Positions 25,561-35,248 of a stretch of DNA of 64,000 nucleotides are shown here, one piece after another. The notes beneath the pieces were generated by a model, which had not been told where the DNA came from, did no database searches, and saw only the letters and a list, made by a program, of their open reading frames with translations. A program made the translations under genes and the position numbers. The DNA is taken from positions 885,321 to 949,320 of the forward strand of contig JAIUNV010000001.1 in the NCBI GenBank assembly GCA_020161435.1. The letters run 5' to 3'. Every line of letters starts with the position of its first letter. The stretch's first letter is position 1. This DNA is from Bacteroidota bacterium. GTDB taxonomy: Bacteria > Bacteroidota > Bacteroidia > Chitinophagales > Chitinophagaceae.

Positions 25561-26526
25561 TTATTTACGGGCAATGGCTTTTTTAGCGGCAGCTACAATG
25601 TTGGGCGCATCCAAACCATATTTTTTCAGTAGGTCGGCCGGTTTTCCGCTTTCGCCAAAGGTGTCGTTGGTGCCTACAAACTCAATAGGCACGGGCTTGT
25701 TGCGGGCAGCTACCTGTGCTACGCTGTCGCCCAGTCCACCGAGTACGTTGTGCTCTTCGGCAGTTACAGCACAGCCGGTTTTGCTGATGCTGGCAATAAT
25801 GGCTTCGCTATCCAACGGCTTGATGGTATGAATATTAATTACTTCTGCTGCAATGCCTTCGGCTTGCAGCGTACGGGCAGCTTCAATAGCTTTCCATACA
25901 AGGTGGCCGCATGCAAAAATGGAAACATCGGTACCTTCTGCCAGCAGTTGGGCTTTGCCAATTACAAAATCGCTGCCGTCTTCGGCAGTAAAGTTGGGCC
26001 ACTTGGGGCGGCCAAAACGCAGGTACACAGGCCCTTCGTAGTCGGCAATGGCCATGGTAGCGGCCTTTGTTTGGTTAAAGTCGCAGGGCACAATCACGGT
26101 CATTCCCGGCAGCATTTTCATCAGGCCAATGTCCTCCAGAATTTGGTGGGTGGCACCATCTTCACCCAGTGTAAGACCAGCATGGCTGGCACAAATTTTT
26201 ACGTTCTTATGGCTGTAGGCAATGCTCTGGCGAATTTGATCGTATACACGGCCGGTGCTAAAGTTGGCAAACGTAGTGGTGTATGGAATGTAGCCGCCAA
26301 TGGTGAGGCCGGCAGCAATGCCCATCATGTTGGCTTCGGCAATGCCCACTTGTACAAAACGCTCCGGAAAGTCCTTGATGAATGGGCCGAGCTTCAAAGA
26401 ACCGGCCAGGTCAGCCGTAAGGGCTACCACTTTGGGGTTGCGTTTTCCGGCTTCGTAAATGCCTTCTCCAAAACCACCGCGGGTTTCTTTTTCATTTTGT
26501 ACTACTATATCAGATAACTGGGGCAT
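25561..26526 (-). CDS. Transketolase, C-terminal subunit
   Basis: 321 residues: pyrimidine-binding domain (TRGGFGEGIYEAGKRNPKVVALTADLAGS, FVQVGIAEANMMGIAAGL with the catalytic Glu, ICASHAGLTLGEDGATHQ) and the C-terminal domain (VSIFACGHLVWKAIEAA, TAEEHNVLGGLGDSVAQV). In split transketolases the thiamine-diphosphate site needs the N-terminal subunit too; it normally lies next door but here the upstream gene is galE. Its partner must be elsewhere. ATG 26526 (MPQLSDIV) gives the family length; the frame to 26661 overlaps the galE terminator. Confidence 0.9.
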   Translation of the reverse strand: MPQLSDIVVQNEKETRGGFGEGIYEAGKRNPKVVALTADLAGSLKLGPFIKDFPERFVQVGIAEANMMGIAAGLTIGGYIPYTTTFANFSTGRVYDQIRQSIAYSHKNVKICASHAGLTLGEDGATHQILEDIGLMKMLPGMTVIVPCDFNQTKAATMAIADYEGPVYLRFGRPKWPNFTAEDGSDFVIGKAQLLAEGTDVSIFACGHLVWKAIEAARTLQAEGIAAEVINIHTIKPLDSEAIIASISKTGCAVTAEEHNVLGGLGDSVAQVAARNKPVPIEFVGTNDTFGESGKPADLLKKYGLDAPNIVAAAKKAIARK

Positions 26527-26602
26527 GGCTGAAAATTTTGTGCCGCGAAAATAGTTGTAAACCTGCAAGCAGGGCTTAAAAAAATCCCGTTCTGCTGTTG
26601 AA

Positions 26603-26642
26603 AAAAACAAGGCCCTGCCGATGCAAACATCTACAGGGCCTT
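26603..26642 (-). terminator. Terminator of galE
   Basis: AAGGCCCTG (26609-26617)/CAGGGCCTT (26634-26642), 9-bp stem, followed on the minus strand by G and a run of T residues (26607-26601). 24 bases past the galE stop. Confidence 0.8.
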
Positions 26643-26665
26643 CTATAGTGCTACACAACAATTCG

Positions 26666-27721
26666 TTAGTTCAAAAAAGCTTGCTGCAAGCCTTGCAGGG
26701 CTTCATCTTCCCGTATGCGGAGCTCCCATTTCCAGGCACTGCTCATCATATCCTCAAGGTTGTACTGGCATTGCCAGCCCAGCTCATTCACAGCTTTTTC
26801 ATTGTTGGCATAAATGGCTACAATATCGCCGGGCCTGCGTGGCCCCACTTGGTAGTTGAGGGCAACACCACTTACTTTTTCAAATGCCTTGATGGCTTCC
26901 AGCACGGTTACGCCATTGCCTGTGCCAAGGTTGAAAATGTCTATTTGTTTAGTGCTTTCACCGTTCATCAGCCGCTGCACTGCCAGGGTATGTGCATGCG
27001 AAATATCGCAGATATGAATGTAGTCGCGGATGCAGCTGCCATCACGGGTGTCGTAGTCAGACCCGTACACCTGCATCATAGGCAGTTTGCCAATAGCCGT
27101 TTGGGTAATGGCCGGCACTAGGTTGGCCGGTTTGCCCAATGGAAGCTCACCAATCAGGGCTGTGGGGTGAGCACCTACAGGATTGAAATAGCGGAGCAAA
27201 ATGCATTTGGTAGTGCCCAGTTTGGCTACTTCGGCAATCATTTGTTCGCCCATTTGCTTGGTAAGGCCATAGGGGCTTTCGGCAGGTTTTACAGGCGATT
27301 GCTCCGTAACCGGAATGCTATCGGGGCTGCCATACACGGTACAAGAAGAGGAAAATACAAAATGACCTATGGCAAACTCACGGGTGCACTTCAGCAGGTT
27401 GATGAGTGAAATGAGGTTGTTTTCAAAATACATCAATGGCTTTTCTACCGACTCACCCACCGCTTTGTAGGCCGCAAAATGAATGATGGCAGCCACGTCG
27501 GGGTTTTCTTCAAACACAGCCCTGGTTTCATCAAAACTGCAGAGGTCTACTTTATAGTTTTTGATTTTGCGGCCGGTAATTTTTTCTACGCCTTCCAGCA
27601 GGTAAGTAGTGCTGCGGCTGTTATCGTCAATAGAAATTACGTCAAATCCGTTTTCTACTAAATCTACAATGGTGTGGGAGCCGATGAAGCCACAACCACC
27701 GGTTACAAGAATTTTTGGCAT
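26666..27721 (-). CDS. galE: UDP-glucose 4-epimerase
   Basis: 351 residues of the extended SDR family. NAD-binding GGCGFIGSHTIVDL at residues 8-21, FSSSCTVYGSPD with the catalytic Ser/Thr, and Y-x-x-x-K as YGLTKQ; GTKRCILLRYFN-like segment CILLRYFNPVGAHP; C-terminal RRPGDIVAIYANNEKA. Interconverts UDP-glucose and UDP-galactose for surface glycans and galactose use. Monocistronic between two terminators. Confidence 0.94.
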   Translation of the reverse strand: MPKILVTGGCGFIGSHTIVDLVENGFDVISIDDNSRSTTYLLEGVEKITGRKIKNYKVDLCSFDETRAVFEENPDVAAIIHFAAYKAVGESVEKPLMYFENNLISLINLLKCTREFAIGHFVFSSSCTVYGSPDSIPVTEQSPVKPAESPYGLTKQMGEQMIAEVAKLGTTKCILLRYFNPVGAHPTALIGELPLGKPANLVPAITQTAIGKLPMMQVYGSDYDTRDGSCIRDYIHICDISHAHTLAVQRLMNGESTKQIDIFNLGTGNGVTVLEAIKAFEKVSGVALNYQVGPRRPGDIVAIYANNEKAVNELGWQCQYNLEDMMSSAWKWELRIREDEALQGLQQAFLN

Positions 27722-27760
27722 GCAACAAAGTTAATAGTTGCACACGGGCTATCCATGCAA

Positions 27761-27788
27761 AAAATGCGACCCGTTTGAGTCGCATTTT
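27761..27788 (-). terminator. Terminator of the phosphate transporter unit
   Basis: AAAATGCGAC (27761-27770)/GTCGCATTTT (27779-27788), 10-bp stem with an eight-base loop, followed on the minus strand by TT. 36 bases past the stop at 27825. Confidence 0.75.
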
Positions 27789-27824
27789 ATTGCTATACAC
27801 AATTGTGTATGTAGAAAAAAACAA

Positions 27825-29024
27825 TTAAGAACCGTAGTAAAAACGGACGAGGTAATAAACTCCGGCTGCCAGTGCAGCACTTACTGGTATCGTCAATATC
27901 CATGCCCACAGCAGGTTGAGCGTTACGCCCCAGCGTACAGCACTCAAACGCTTGGTAGCACCTACGCCTATAATAGAACCAGTAATGGTATGCGTGGTAG
28001 AAACCGGAATTTTTAATGCCTCTGTAACGAAGAGAGTAATGGCACCGGCCGTTTCGGCTGCTACCCCTTCAAACGGGGTAACCTTTGTAATGCGGGTGCC
28101 CATGGTTTTTACAATTTTCCAACCGCCACTCATGGTGCCAATGCCAATGGCTGCATAACAGGCGAGTGGTACCCAAACCGGCATTTCATCAAAGCCGGCA
28201 ATGTTGCCGTTGGCAATGAGAGCCGCGGTAATGATACCCATTACTTTTTGCGCATCATTGCCACCGTGGCCAATGCTGAATGCCGCTGATGAAACCAGCT
28301 GCAACCGCTTAAACCATTGGTTGCTGCGGGCAGCATTCAATGTGCTCAGGAAGAAAGTAAACACAGCCATTACTATCAAAATGAACGCCAGCAAAATCCA
28401 TTTGAAATTGGAGCCATGAAAAATCACTTTCAGCGCATGGCTTTCGAAGTGGGTTTTCAGTTTGGCAGGATCGGTTACCAGGTTGAAGTACAAAAACAAG
28501 GCAACCAAACCAATAACCACCAGTGAAATAATTTTTGGTGCAGGGCCTTTGCGAAATGAATTGATGAACCACAGCGATATGATAAAGGCCATGAGCATAC
28601 CAACCATGGGCGCCAGTACAATAAAGCTGGCAATCTCCATTACTTTTTCGCTGTTTACCGAGCCAAAGCCGGCATGGGCTATGGCTGCGCCGGCAAAGCC
28701 TCCAATCAATGTATGCGAAGAGGAAGAAGGAATGCCAAACCACCAGGTAAAGAGGTTCCAGGCAATGGCTGCCAGCAAACCACTGAAAATAACCGGGAGG
28801 GTAATGAATTCTTCGTGTACGGTTTTGGCAATGGTGTTGGCTACGCCGTGGTCTTTAAAAATAAAGAAGGCCAAAAAGTTGAATACCGCCGCCCACACCA
28901 CCGCCTGAAAAGGCGTTAGTACTTTTGTAGAAACGATGGTAGCAATGGAGTTGGCAGCATCATGAAAACCATTGATGTAATCAAAAATGAGTGCCAGTGC
29001 TATAATGACAACCAGAAAAGTCAT
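27825..29024 (-). CDS. pit: Inorganic phosphate transporter, PiT family
   Basis: 399 residues, about ten membrane helices. The duplicated PiT signature is clear: FDYINGFHDAANSIATIVSTKVL near the N terminus and FSIGHGGNDAQKVMGIITAAL in the second half; VSTTHTITGSIIGVGA and SSSHTLIGGFAGAAIAHAG are the paired transport motifs. Moves phosphate with H+ or metal-phosphate complexes across the inner membrane. The DUF47 gene lies 53 bases upstream on the same strand, the usual pit accessory. Confidence 0.93.
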   Translation of the reverse strand: MTFLVVIIALALIFDYINGFHDAANSIATIVSTKVLTPFQAVVWAAVFNFLAFFIFKDHGVANTIAKTVHEEFITLPVIFSGLLAAIAWNLFTWWFGIPSSSSHTLIGGFAGAAIAHAGFGSVNSEKVMEIASFIVLAPMVGMLMAFIISLWFINSFRKGPAPKIISLVVIGLVALFLYFNLVTDPAKLKTHFESHALKVIFHGSNFKWILLAFILIVMAVFTFFLSTLNAARSNQWFKRLQLVSSAAFSIGHGGNDAQKVMGIITAALIANGNIAGFDEMPVWVPLACYAAIGIGTMSGGWKIVKTMGTRITKVTPFEGVAAETAGAITLFVTEALKIPVSTTHTITGSIIGVGATKRLSAVRWGVTLNLLWAWILTIPVSAALAAGVYYLVRFYYGS

Positions 29025-29077
29025 ACGCAGAATTGTGAATGATAAGGATTCGGGATGAAGAACCGCTTGGGCAGGCT

Positions 29078-29725
29078 TTAGGCGTACTTAATGATGATGG
29101 ATTCAATCACATTGCCGGCGTCTTCAAACTTATCGGTCACCAGTTCCAGCACCTGATAAATTTCCCGCTTCTTAATCACTTCTTTGGCATCTGGCTCTGT
29201 TGCAAACAGGCGTTCAATGCTCAGATCAAACACATCGTCGGCCTGATTTTCGATGCTGTTTACCCGCACCAGTGCATCGGTAATACTGCGTACATTTTTC
29301 ATGTTGCGTAGTTCTTTTACCGCTGTTTGTACTTGTATACAACCTTGCTCAATGAGGTCAGCAAATTTGGAGATGCCAATATCGTTAGGGTTTACCCGGT
29401 AGAAGTTTATTTTTTTGGCAGAAGCGTAGATGTAATCTGCAATATCATCGAGGGCAGACGCCAGGTAGTGAATGTCTTCGCGGTCGAACGGTGTAATAAA
29501 ATTGCGGCCGAGTTCGGTAAAAATGCGGTGGGTTACTTCATCGTTTTTGTGCTCCAGGTCTTCTACTTGCTTAATAAGGGCAGCACGTTTGTCATAGTCG
29601 GTTTCATTCACTATTTCTTTCAGCTTCTTACCCATTATTTCAAGGTTGTCGGCTACGTTTTCAAACAAATCGAAGAATACCCGGTCTTTGGGCAGAAAGA
29701 ATTTGAGTACAGAATTGAGACCCAT
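29078..29725 (-). CDS. DUF47 (PhoU-like) accessory protein of the phosphate transporter
   Basis: 215 residues, all-helical: NSVLKFFLPKDRVFFDLFENVADNLEIM, HKNDEVTHRIFTELGRNFITPFDREDIHYLASALDDIADYIY. The E-x-x-x-D and D-x-x-x-D patterns (DREDIHYLASALDDIADY) match the metal-binding three-helix bundles of PhoU/DUF47. The family regulates the linked PiT transporter. ATG 29725 (MGLNSVLKFF) is preferred to a start eight codons upstream. Confidence 0.9.
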   Translation of the reverse strand: MGLNSVLKFFLPKDRVFFDLFENVADNLEIMGKKLKEIVNETDYDKRAALIKQVEDLEHKNDEVTHRIFTELGRNFITPFDREDIHYLASALDDIADYIYASAKKINFYRVNPNDIGISKFADLIEQGCIQVQTAVKELRNMKNVRSITDALVRVNSIENQADDVFDLSIERLFATEPDAKEVIKKREIYQVLELVTDKFEDAGNVIESIIIKYA

Positions 29726-29929
29726 GTGTAGTTGTTTTTTGCGCAGCAAAGGTCAGCGGATAGATGCTCAGTAAACGCATGCTGTTATTTGGTAATAATT
29801 TCTTAACAATGAAATAATGTAGCTGCTGCAGCGCCGAAAGGCTGCCTCCCTTATATCAATCGTTTGCGGACAGCACAGGACACTCGGCTTTGGCGGTTGG
29901 CTACTTTTATGGGGCTAATCATTTGCCAT

Positions 29930-31219
29930 ATGTACAAATTTCGCCTCGTGGCCATCTTTCCGATGGTTTTGCTCGCCATTGCTACTTCCGCTTCGCCCTT
30001 TTATGGGTCCGACAGCTCGAATACAACATACGTTATTACACAACACGGCGTAGGTACCGACAGCAGCAAGCTGAGCACAGCAGCCATTCAACAAGTGATA
30101 GACAAAGCTGAAGCAAATGGTGGCGGAACCATTGTTGTACCGAAAGGTGTGTTTTTAACCGGCGCTTTGTTTTTTAAACCCAACACCAAACTGCAGTTGC
30201 AGGAAGGGGCGCAGCTCAAAGGCTCCGATGATATCAGCCATTATCCGTTGCTGCCCTCCCGCATGGAAGGCCGCAGCATTTACTACTATGCGGCTTTAAT
30301 CAATGCCTATCATGTAGACGGTTTTGAAATCAACGGCCCTGGTACCATTGATGGCAATGGGTTAAAGTTTTGGAAGTACTTCTGGTTTTACCGCGACTCA
30401 GTAAAAAAAGAAGGCCGTAGTGCGACCAACCTCGAAGTACACCGGCCTCGTTTGGTATTTATTTGGGGCAGCAACAATGTGCAGATAAAAAATGTGAAAC
30501 TGCACAATGCAGGCTTTTGGACCACGCACTTATATCAGTGCAACAATGTATTGATTGAAAACTGTGATATCCGTTCGCCATTTGCACCGGTGAAAGCACC
30601 CAGCACCGATGGTATTGATATTGATGTGTGTAAAAACGTGACTGTTCGCAAATGCTATATCTCAGTAAATGATGATGCGGTATGTGTAAAAGGCGGTAAA
30701 GGCCCCGATGCTCATTTGCGTAGCGAAAACGGTGTGGTAGAAAACATTCTGATTGAAGATTGTGTGTTTGGTGAATCGCATGGTACACTCACATTTGGCA
30801 GCGAAAGCATTCATGCCCGCAACATTATAATGCGCAATTGTGTGATGGAACACAACACGTCCATCCTGCGGTTGAAAATGCGCCCCGATACGTATCAGAT
30901 TTATGAAAACGTACGCATCGAAAACATCACAGGCAAGTGCGGCACTATTATTAGCATGGCACCGTGGACGCAGTTTTTTGATATGGGTGGCAGTACCGCC
31001 AAACCCTATGCACAAGTACGCAACATTGTTTTCAACAACATACAGGTGCAGTGCAACAGCCTGGGCACTATGGAAGGAAACCCCATGGATACTGTAAGTG
31101 CTATACAGTTCAACAATGTGAAAGCTACCGCCAAAGCACCGGTGTTGAAAACGCCATATAAAGGAGGCATTGCGTTGAACAATGTATTGGTAAACGGCCA
31201 GCCATTTGAGTGGAAGTAG
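29930..31219 (+). CDS. Secreted glycoside hydrolase family 28 (polygalacturonase-like)
   Basis: 429 residues with signal peptide (KFRLVAIFPMVLLAIATSA). Right-handed parallel beta-helix: pectate-lyase-like start TAAIQQVIDKAEANGGGTIVVPKG, then repeated N-V-x-I/L-x-N rungs. GH28 catalytic set: STDGIDIDVCKN, NDDAVCVKGGKG with the paired Asp, GESHGTLTFGSES and ILRLKMRPD. It hydrolyses galacturonan or rhamnogalacturonan links in pectin. The next gene is a DUF4450 enzyme, suggesting joint attack on pectin side chains. ATG 29930 sits at the signal peptide; the frame opens at 29864. Confidence 0.88.
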   Translation: MYKFRLVAIFPMVLLAIATSASPFYGSDSSNTTYVITQHGVGTDSSKLSTAAIQQVIDKAEANGGGTIVVPKGVFLTGALFFKPNTKLQLQEGAQLKGSDDISHYPLLPSRMEGRSIYYYAALINAYHVDGFEINGPGTIDGNGLKFWKYFWFYRDSVKKEGRSATNLEVHRPRLVFIWGSNNVQIKNVKLHNAGFWTTHLYQCNNVLIENCDIRSPFAPVKAPSTDGIDIDVCKNVTVRKCYISVNDDAVCVKGGKGPDAHLRSENGVVENILIEDCVFGESHGTLTFGSESIHARNIIMRNCVMEHNTSILRLKMRPDTYQIYENVRIENITGKCGTIISMAPWTQFFDMGGSTAKPYAQVRNIVFNNIQVQCNSLGTMEGNPMDTVSAIQFNNVKATAKAPVLKTPYKGGIALNNVLVNGQPFEWK

Positions 31220-31220
31220 C

Positions 31221-31252
31221 GGTTATATATTTATGTGTAACCAAAATTTTTT
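31221..31252 (+). terminator. Weak hairpin between the GH28 and DUF4450 genes
   Basis: GGTTATATA/TGTGTAACC-type stem (31221-31242, with G-U pairs) followed by AAAATTTTTT. It could attenuate transcription into the DUF4450 gene. Confidence 0.4.
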
Positions 31253-31348
31253 CTGTAGATGAGTAACATCGCCGACATGGGCAGTGAGGCCTGCTACAGC
31301 AACAGCAAGTTGCGTTTGTGAAGAGGCCATCCATAAAATTTTTAGTGA

Positions 31349-34300
31349 ATGAAGGAGTTTGTATTTGTAACCTGTTTGCTGTTTTTTTTCGCTGCTGCAG
31401 TAGCGCAAGAGAAAAAAATATGGCACGGCATTCAACGTGAAGTACGGTATCGTCCAGAAGGAAATGATATTGTTATTGAAAACGGCACAAGGCGTTTTAA
31501 TCGTGCATTGTATGGTGGCAATACGGCCTTTCGTGCAGAAGCCGGCGACCTGCCAGAGTTTGCATTATACATGCCGGGTATGGGTGGCAATCTGAAATTT
31601 GGTTTTGTTATCAATGGAAAAAGTAAATGGCTGATTGGAGCAAAACATATCAAAGCCTTGTATCGTGCGGGTTCCATGCTGTACGAAATAAAAGATCCGC
31701 TGCTGGGCAAAGCAGTGATTTATGTACACGCCATTGCATTGTACGACAGAGAAGGGTTGATGTTGAAATTGTATACTAGCAATGCGCCAGCGGGCTTGCA
31801 AATAGTGGCTGCTTACGGTGGCGCAACAGGCAAAAAGTTTTCACGTGATGGAGATATTGGTGCTGATCCTGAATCCTCATTTTACCTGAAGCCTGAGTAT
31901 TGCAAGGATAATATTTATACTATAAAGAATAACCATTTCAGTTTGCTGTATGGTTTTGCAAAACCTTTAAGCGAAGAAGAACGCTACGAAGTACAGCATT
32001 TGCCCAATGCACAAACCAACAATGCAGCTGCAGATAAAGCAAAAGCAATCGCGGCTGTGTTTCCTGAAAATACAGTGATGAAAATTGCGGATGCCACACA
32101 ATTGCAATCGCCGCAAAGTTTTCTCACAGCTGCAACTTCAACAGAAGCACCTGCACTATCGGCTGTTGTGGACGCACAAAAAGTACCCCTGTATTTTTTA
32201 ATACAGAAGTCGGAAAAAAGTCAAACAGTTGCTTACCATCAATTACCAACGCTATTTTCGCAAGCAGAAATTACCAGAAAAAAAATTGCCAACAGCATAA
32301 CCATCAACACGCCCGATGCACACATGAATGCATTGGGCCCGGCATTAAGTATTGCTGCTGATGCTGTATGGGAAGATCCATCGTTTATGCATGGCGCTGT
32401 GGCATGGCGTATGCGGCTGAATGGCTGGCGGGGAGCGTACCTCGCCGATGTAATGGGCTGGCACGACAGAGCCAGAAAACATTTTAACGGATATGCATTG
32501 TCGCAGGTTACAACACCTGCCAGCGGGCCCGTTGTAGCCGACACAGCATTGCATTTGGGACGGCAACTTGAAAGGTTGGGGACTTCATTATTTAGTAGCG
32601 GATACATTTCAAGAAATCCGGGTGGCGATTTACGTGCCCATCATTACGACATGAATTTGGTATTCATCGATCAGTTGCTTAATCATTTCAACTGGACCGG
32701 TGATACTGCGTATGTAAAACAGATGTGGCCTTTGCTGGTGCGGCATCTCGATTGGGAAAAACGAAATTTTGATGTGGATGGCGACGGAATGTATGATTCC
32801 TATGCGGCTATCTGGGCAAGCGATGCTTTGCAGTATAGCGGCGGCGGTGTCACACATTCTTCGGCGTACAATTACCGGTCAAATAAAATGGCTGCACAAC
32901 TGGCCATCATTGTTGGTGCCGATGGCAGCAAGTATGCAGCAGAAGCAACCAAAATACTTAATGCCATTAACCAGCAATTGTGGATGAAGCATAAAGGCTG
33001 GTACGCCGAATACAAAGATTTGTTGGGCAATAAATTGTTGCATGAATCAGCTGCCTTATGGACCATCTATCATGCACTCGATGAAGGCATTGCCGATCCC
33101 ATTCAAGCGTATCAATCTTTGCAATATGTAAATGCATATATACCACGTATACCCATTGTGGCCAAGGGTTTGCAAGATTCAACATTGTATACATTATCAA
33201 CAACCAACTGGCAGCCCTACACGTGGAGTTTAAACAATGTGGCTTTGGCCGAACTGCTGCATACCGCAATGGCGTACTGGCAGGGGGGGCAAAAAGAGGA
33301 AGCCTATCGGTTATGGAAAAGTTCGTTGATGGAAAGTATGTATCTGGGTGCCAGCCCCGGCAATATTCAACAGCTTAGTTTTTACGATGCCATACGTGGA
33401 GAGCTCTATCGAGACTTTGCCGATCCAATAGGCATGGCGGCTCGTTCGCTGGTGGAAGGTTTGTTTGGTATAACGCCTGATTTGCTCAACCATTCTTTAA
33501 CTGTGAAGCCTGGTTTGCCAAAGCAATGGAACCATGCTTCCATTAATACCCCCGACGTTTCATTTTCATTTAAGCGAAAAGGATTGGTTGAAGAATATAC
33601 TCTTGTTACTCGTTTTAAACAGGCTGTGAAGTTGCAGCTGATATTGCCAGCCTATCGGGATGTCATTGCATCGGTTACTGTGAATGGGAAAGCAGCTACA
33701 TGGAAAAATATAGACAGCATTATTGGACAACCCGCCTTGCAAATAGAAACCGCTCCTGCAAAAAAATTTACCGTAGTGATACAATGGAAAGGTGCCGCAT
33801 TTGAAAAACCACAACACCAGTTAGCCTATAACGGAAAGGAACTGGTGCAAGTAACTTTGAAAAAGGCAACTGTCTTAAACGCTTATCAGCCGGTGGAAGT
33901 ATTGCGCAACCTGAGATACAGCAGCAATACGGTTTCGGGAAAACTAAACGATGCAGGCGTAAACAGCCTTTACCTGCAATTGAAACAAGGAAACTTTACA
34001 TGGTTTCAACCGTTGAGTTTTTCACTCATAAAAGATGAGTTGGTGTATCAGGAACCTGCTATTTCAGCTACCACAACATTTGAAAAAATTGATATAGCAC
34101 CCTACTTCAACGATGCGGTAACCAATATTTTCAAGAACGAATATTTATCGCCACGCCCTGCTGTGCCTACCTTGCAGCTGCCAGTACAAGGTATTGGCAA
34201 TTGGGCGTATCCGCTTACAACCGCAAACATTAGCGATAGCGGCTTGCGTGTAAAAGCAGGCGTCAAAAACGAAGTGATTATCAATCATATTCCATTCAAC

Positions 34301-34792
34301 ACTCCATCTGCTGAAAAAAAGAATATCGTCTTTACATCTATGTGGGATAATTATCCCGATTCGGTTGTGCTACCATTAACCGGGAAAGCTTCACATGCTT
34401 ATTTGTTGATGGCGGGTAGTACCAACCCTATGCAAAGCCGAATACTGAATGGAACGGTTGAAGTAACTTATGCAGATGGAACTTCCACAACATTGCCATT
34501 ACGCAATCCTGAAAACTGGTGGCCCATTGAGCAAGATTTTTTTGTAGATGGTTTTGCATTTACCACAGGCGACACCAAACCCATCCGTGTATTGCTCAAG
34601 ACGGGAGAAGTGATGCCGCTGAATTATAAATACACAGGCATCAAAGGGTTTTCCAATTTTGGTATTGATGGCGGAGCTGCTACCGTACTCAATGTAAAAT
34701 TGAACCCGGACAAGCAATTAACAAGTATGACACTCAAGACCGTTGCCAACGATGTAGTCATTGGTTTGATGAGTGTAACATTAGTACGCTAG
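31349..34792 (+). CDS. Large secreted DUF4450-type protein with six-hairpin glycosidase-like domain
   Basis: 1147 residues with signal peptide (FVFVTCLLFFFAAAVAQ). The N-terminal beta domain IWHGIQREVRYRPEG, LYGGNTAFRAEAGDLPEFALY matches DUF4450 as I recall it. The middle (residues about 330-720) looks like an (alpha/alpha)6 toroid: WRMRLNGWRGAYLADVMGWHDRARKHF, HHYDMNLVFIDQLLNHFNWTGD, ASDALQYSGGGVTHSSAYN, with acidic residues suited to an inverting glycosidase. C-terminal beta domains follow. This layout is shared with alpha-L-rhamnosidases and similar enzymes. Together with the GH28 neighbour it suggests rhamnogalacturonan breakdown; substrate is not proven. Confidence 0.75.
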   Translation: MKEFVFVTCLLFFFAAAVAQEKKIWHGIQREVRYRPEGNDIVIENGTRRFNRALYGGNTAFRAEAGDLPEFALYMPGMGGNLKFGFVINGKSKWLIGAKHIKALYRAGSMLYEIKDPLLGKAVIYVHAIALYDREGLMLKLYTSNAPAGLQIVAAYGGATGKKFSRDGDIGADPESSFYLKPEYCKDNIYTIKNNHFSLLYGFAKPLSEEERYEVQHLPNAQTNNAAADKAKAIAAVFPENTVMKIADATQLQSPQSFLTAATSTEAPALSAVVDAQKVPLYFLIQKSEKSQTVAYHQLPTLFSQAEITRKKIANSITINTPDAHMNALGPALSIAADAVWEDPSFMHGAVAWRMRLNGWRGAYLADVMGWHDRARKHFNGYALSQVTTPASGPVVADTALHLGRQLERLGTSLFSSGYISRNPGGDLRAHHYDMNLVFIDQLLNHFNWTGDTAYVKQMWPLLVRHLDWEKRNFDVDGDGMYDSYAAIWASDALQYSGGGVTHSSAYNYRSNKMAAQLAIIVGADGSKYAAEATKILNAINQQLWMKHKGWYAEYKDLLGNKLLHESAALWTIYHALDEGIADPIQAYQSLQYVNAYIPRIPIVAKGLQDSTLYTLSTTNWQPYTWSLNNVALAELLHTAMAYWQGGQKEEAYRLWKSSLMESMYLGASPGNIQQLSFYDAIRGELYRDFADPIGMAARSLVEGLFGITPDLLNHSLTVKPGLPKQWNHASINTPDVSFSFKRKGLVEEYTLVTRFKQAVKLQLILPAYRDVIASVTVNGKAATWKNIDSIIGQPALQIETAPAKKFTVVIQWKGAAFEKPQHQLAYNGKELVQVTLKKATVLNAYQPVEVLRNLRYSSNTVSGKLNDAGVNSLYLQLKQGNFTWFQPLSFSLIKDELVYQEPAISATTTFEKIDIAPYFNDAVTNIFKNEYLSPRPAVPTLQLPVQGIGNWAYPLTTANISDSGLRVKAGVKNEVIINHIPFNTPSAEKKNIVFTSMWDNYPDSVVLPLTGKASHAYLLMAGSTNPMQSRILNGTVEVTYADGTSTTLPLRNPENWWPIEQDFFVDGFAFTTGDTKPIRVLLKTGEVMPLNYKYTGIKGFSNFGIDGGAATVLNVKLNPDKQLTSMTLKTVANDVVIGLMSVTLVR

Positions 34793-34855
34793 GTATTTGC
34801 TTTTCGCTTGAAAGTTGCACAGCTGCAAACGTGAAACTTAGCCTTCACCACTTCT

Positions 34856-35248
34856 CTATGCCTTGTGGTGCCCATGCCCGCCGCAGCATTTGTGACTGTT
34901 TACTGGCAGGTCGCCGGTATCGCCTGTTACCGGATAGCCTTTGGCCACCCAATGTCGCAAACCTTTGCGCATGTGATATATGCGGTCGAAACCATTTTGC
35001 TGCAAAAAAGCAGCGGCATCCAAGCTCAACACGCCTCTTTCGCAGGCTACTACGATATCCTTTTCAACAGGTAGTTCGGTAAACCGCTCCATGAGTTGAC
35101 TCAGTGGCATATACATGATATTGCCTTCGGCAAATTGAAGTGCTTCGGTCGCTTCCGCTTCGCGGATGTCTAACAATATAGCCCCTGTTTTGAGCCACTG
35201 CCTGGTACTGGTGGGGCACAGCTCCCGAACCACTATTGAAGTTTGCAT
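34856..35248 (-). CDS. Rhodanese-like sulfurtransferase domain protein
   Basis: 130 residues. Single rhodanese domain: LLDIREAEATEALQFAEGNIMYMPLSQL, active-site loop VACERGVLSLDAAAFL with the catalytic Cys, and GLRHWVAKGYPV. The C terminus NSHKCCGGHGHHKA is His/Cys rich and could bind a metal, which is unusual for the family. ATG 35248 (MQTSIVV) is preferred to 35266. Convergent with the DUF4450 gene. Confidence 0.85.
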   Translation of the reverse strand: MQTSIVVRELCPTSTRQWLKTGAILLDIREAEATEALQFAEGNIMYMPLSQLMERFTELPVEKDIVVACERGVLSLDAAAFLQQNGFDRIYHMRKGLRHWVAKGYPVTGDTGDLPVNSHKCCGGHGHHKA

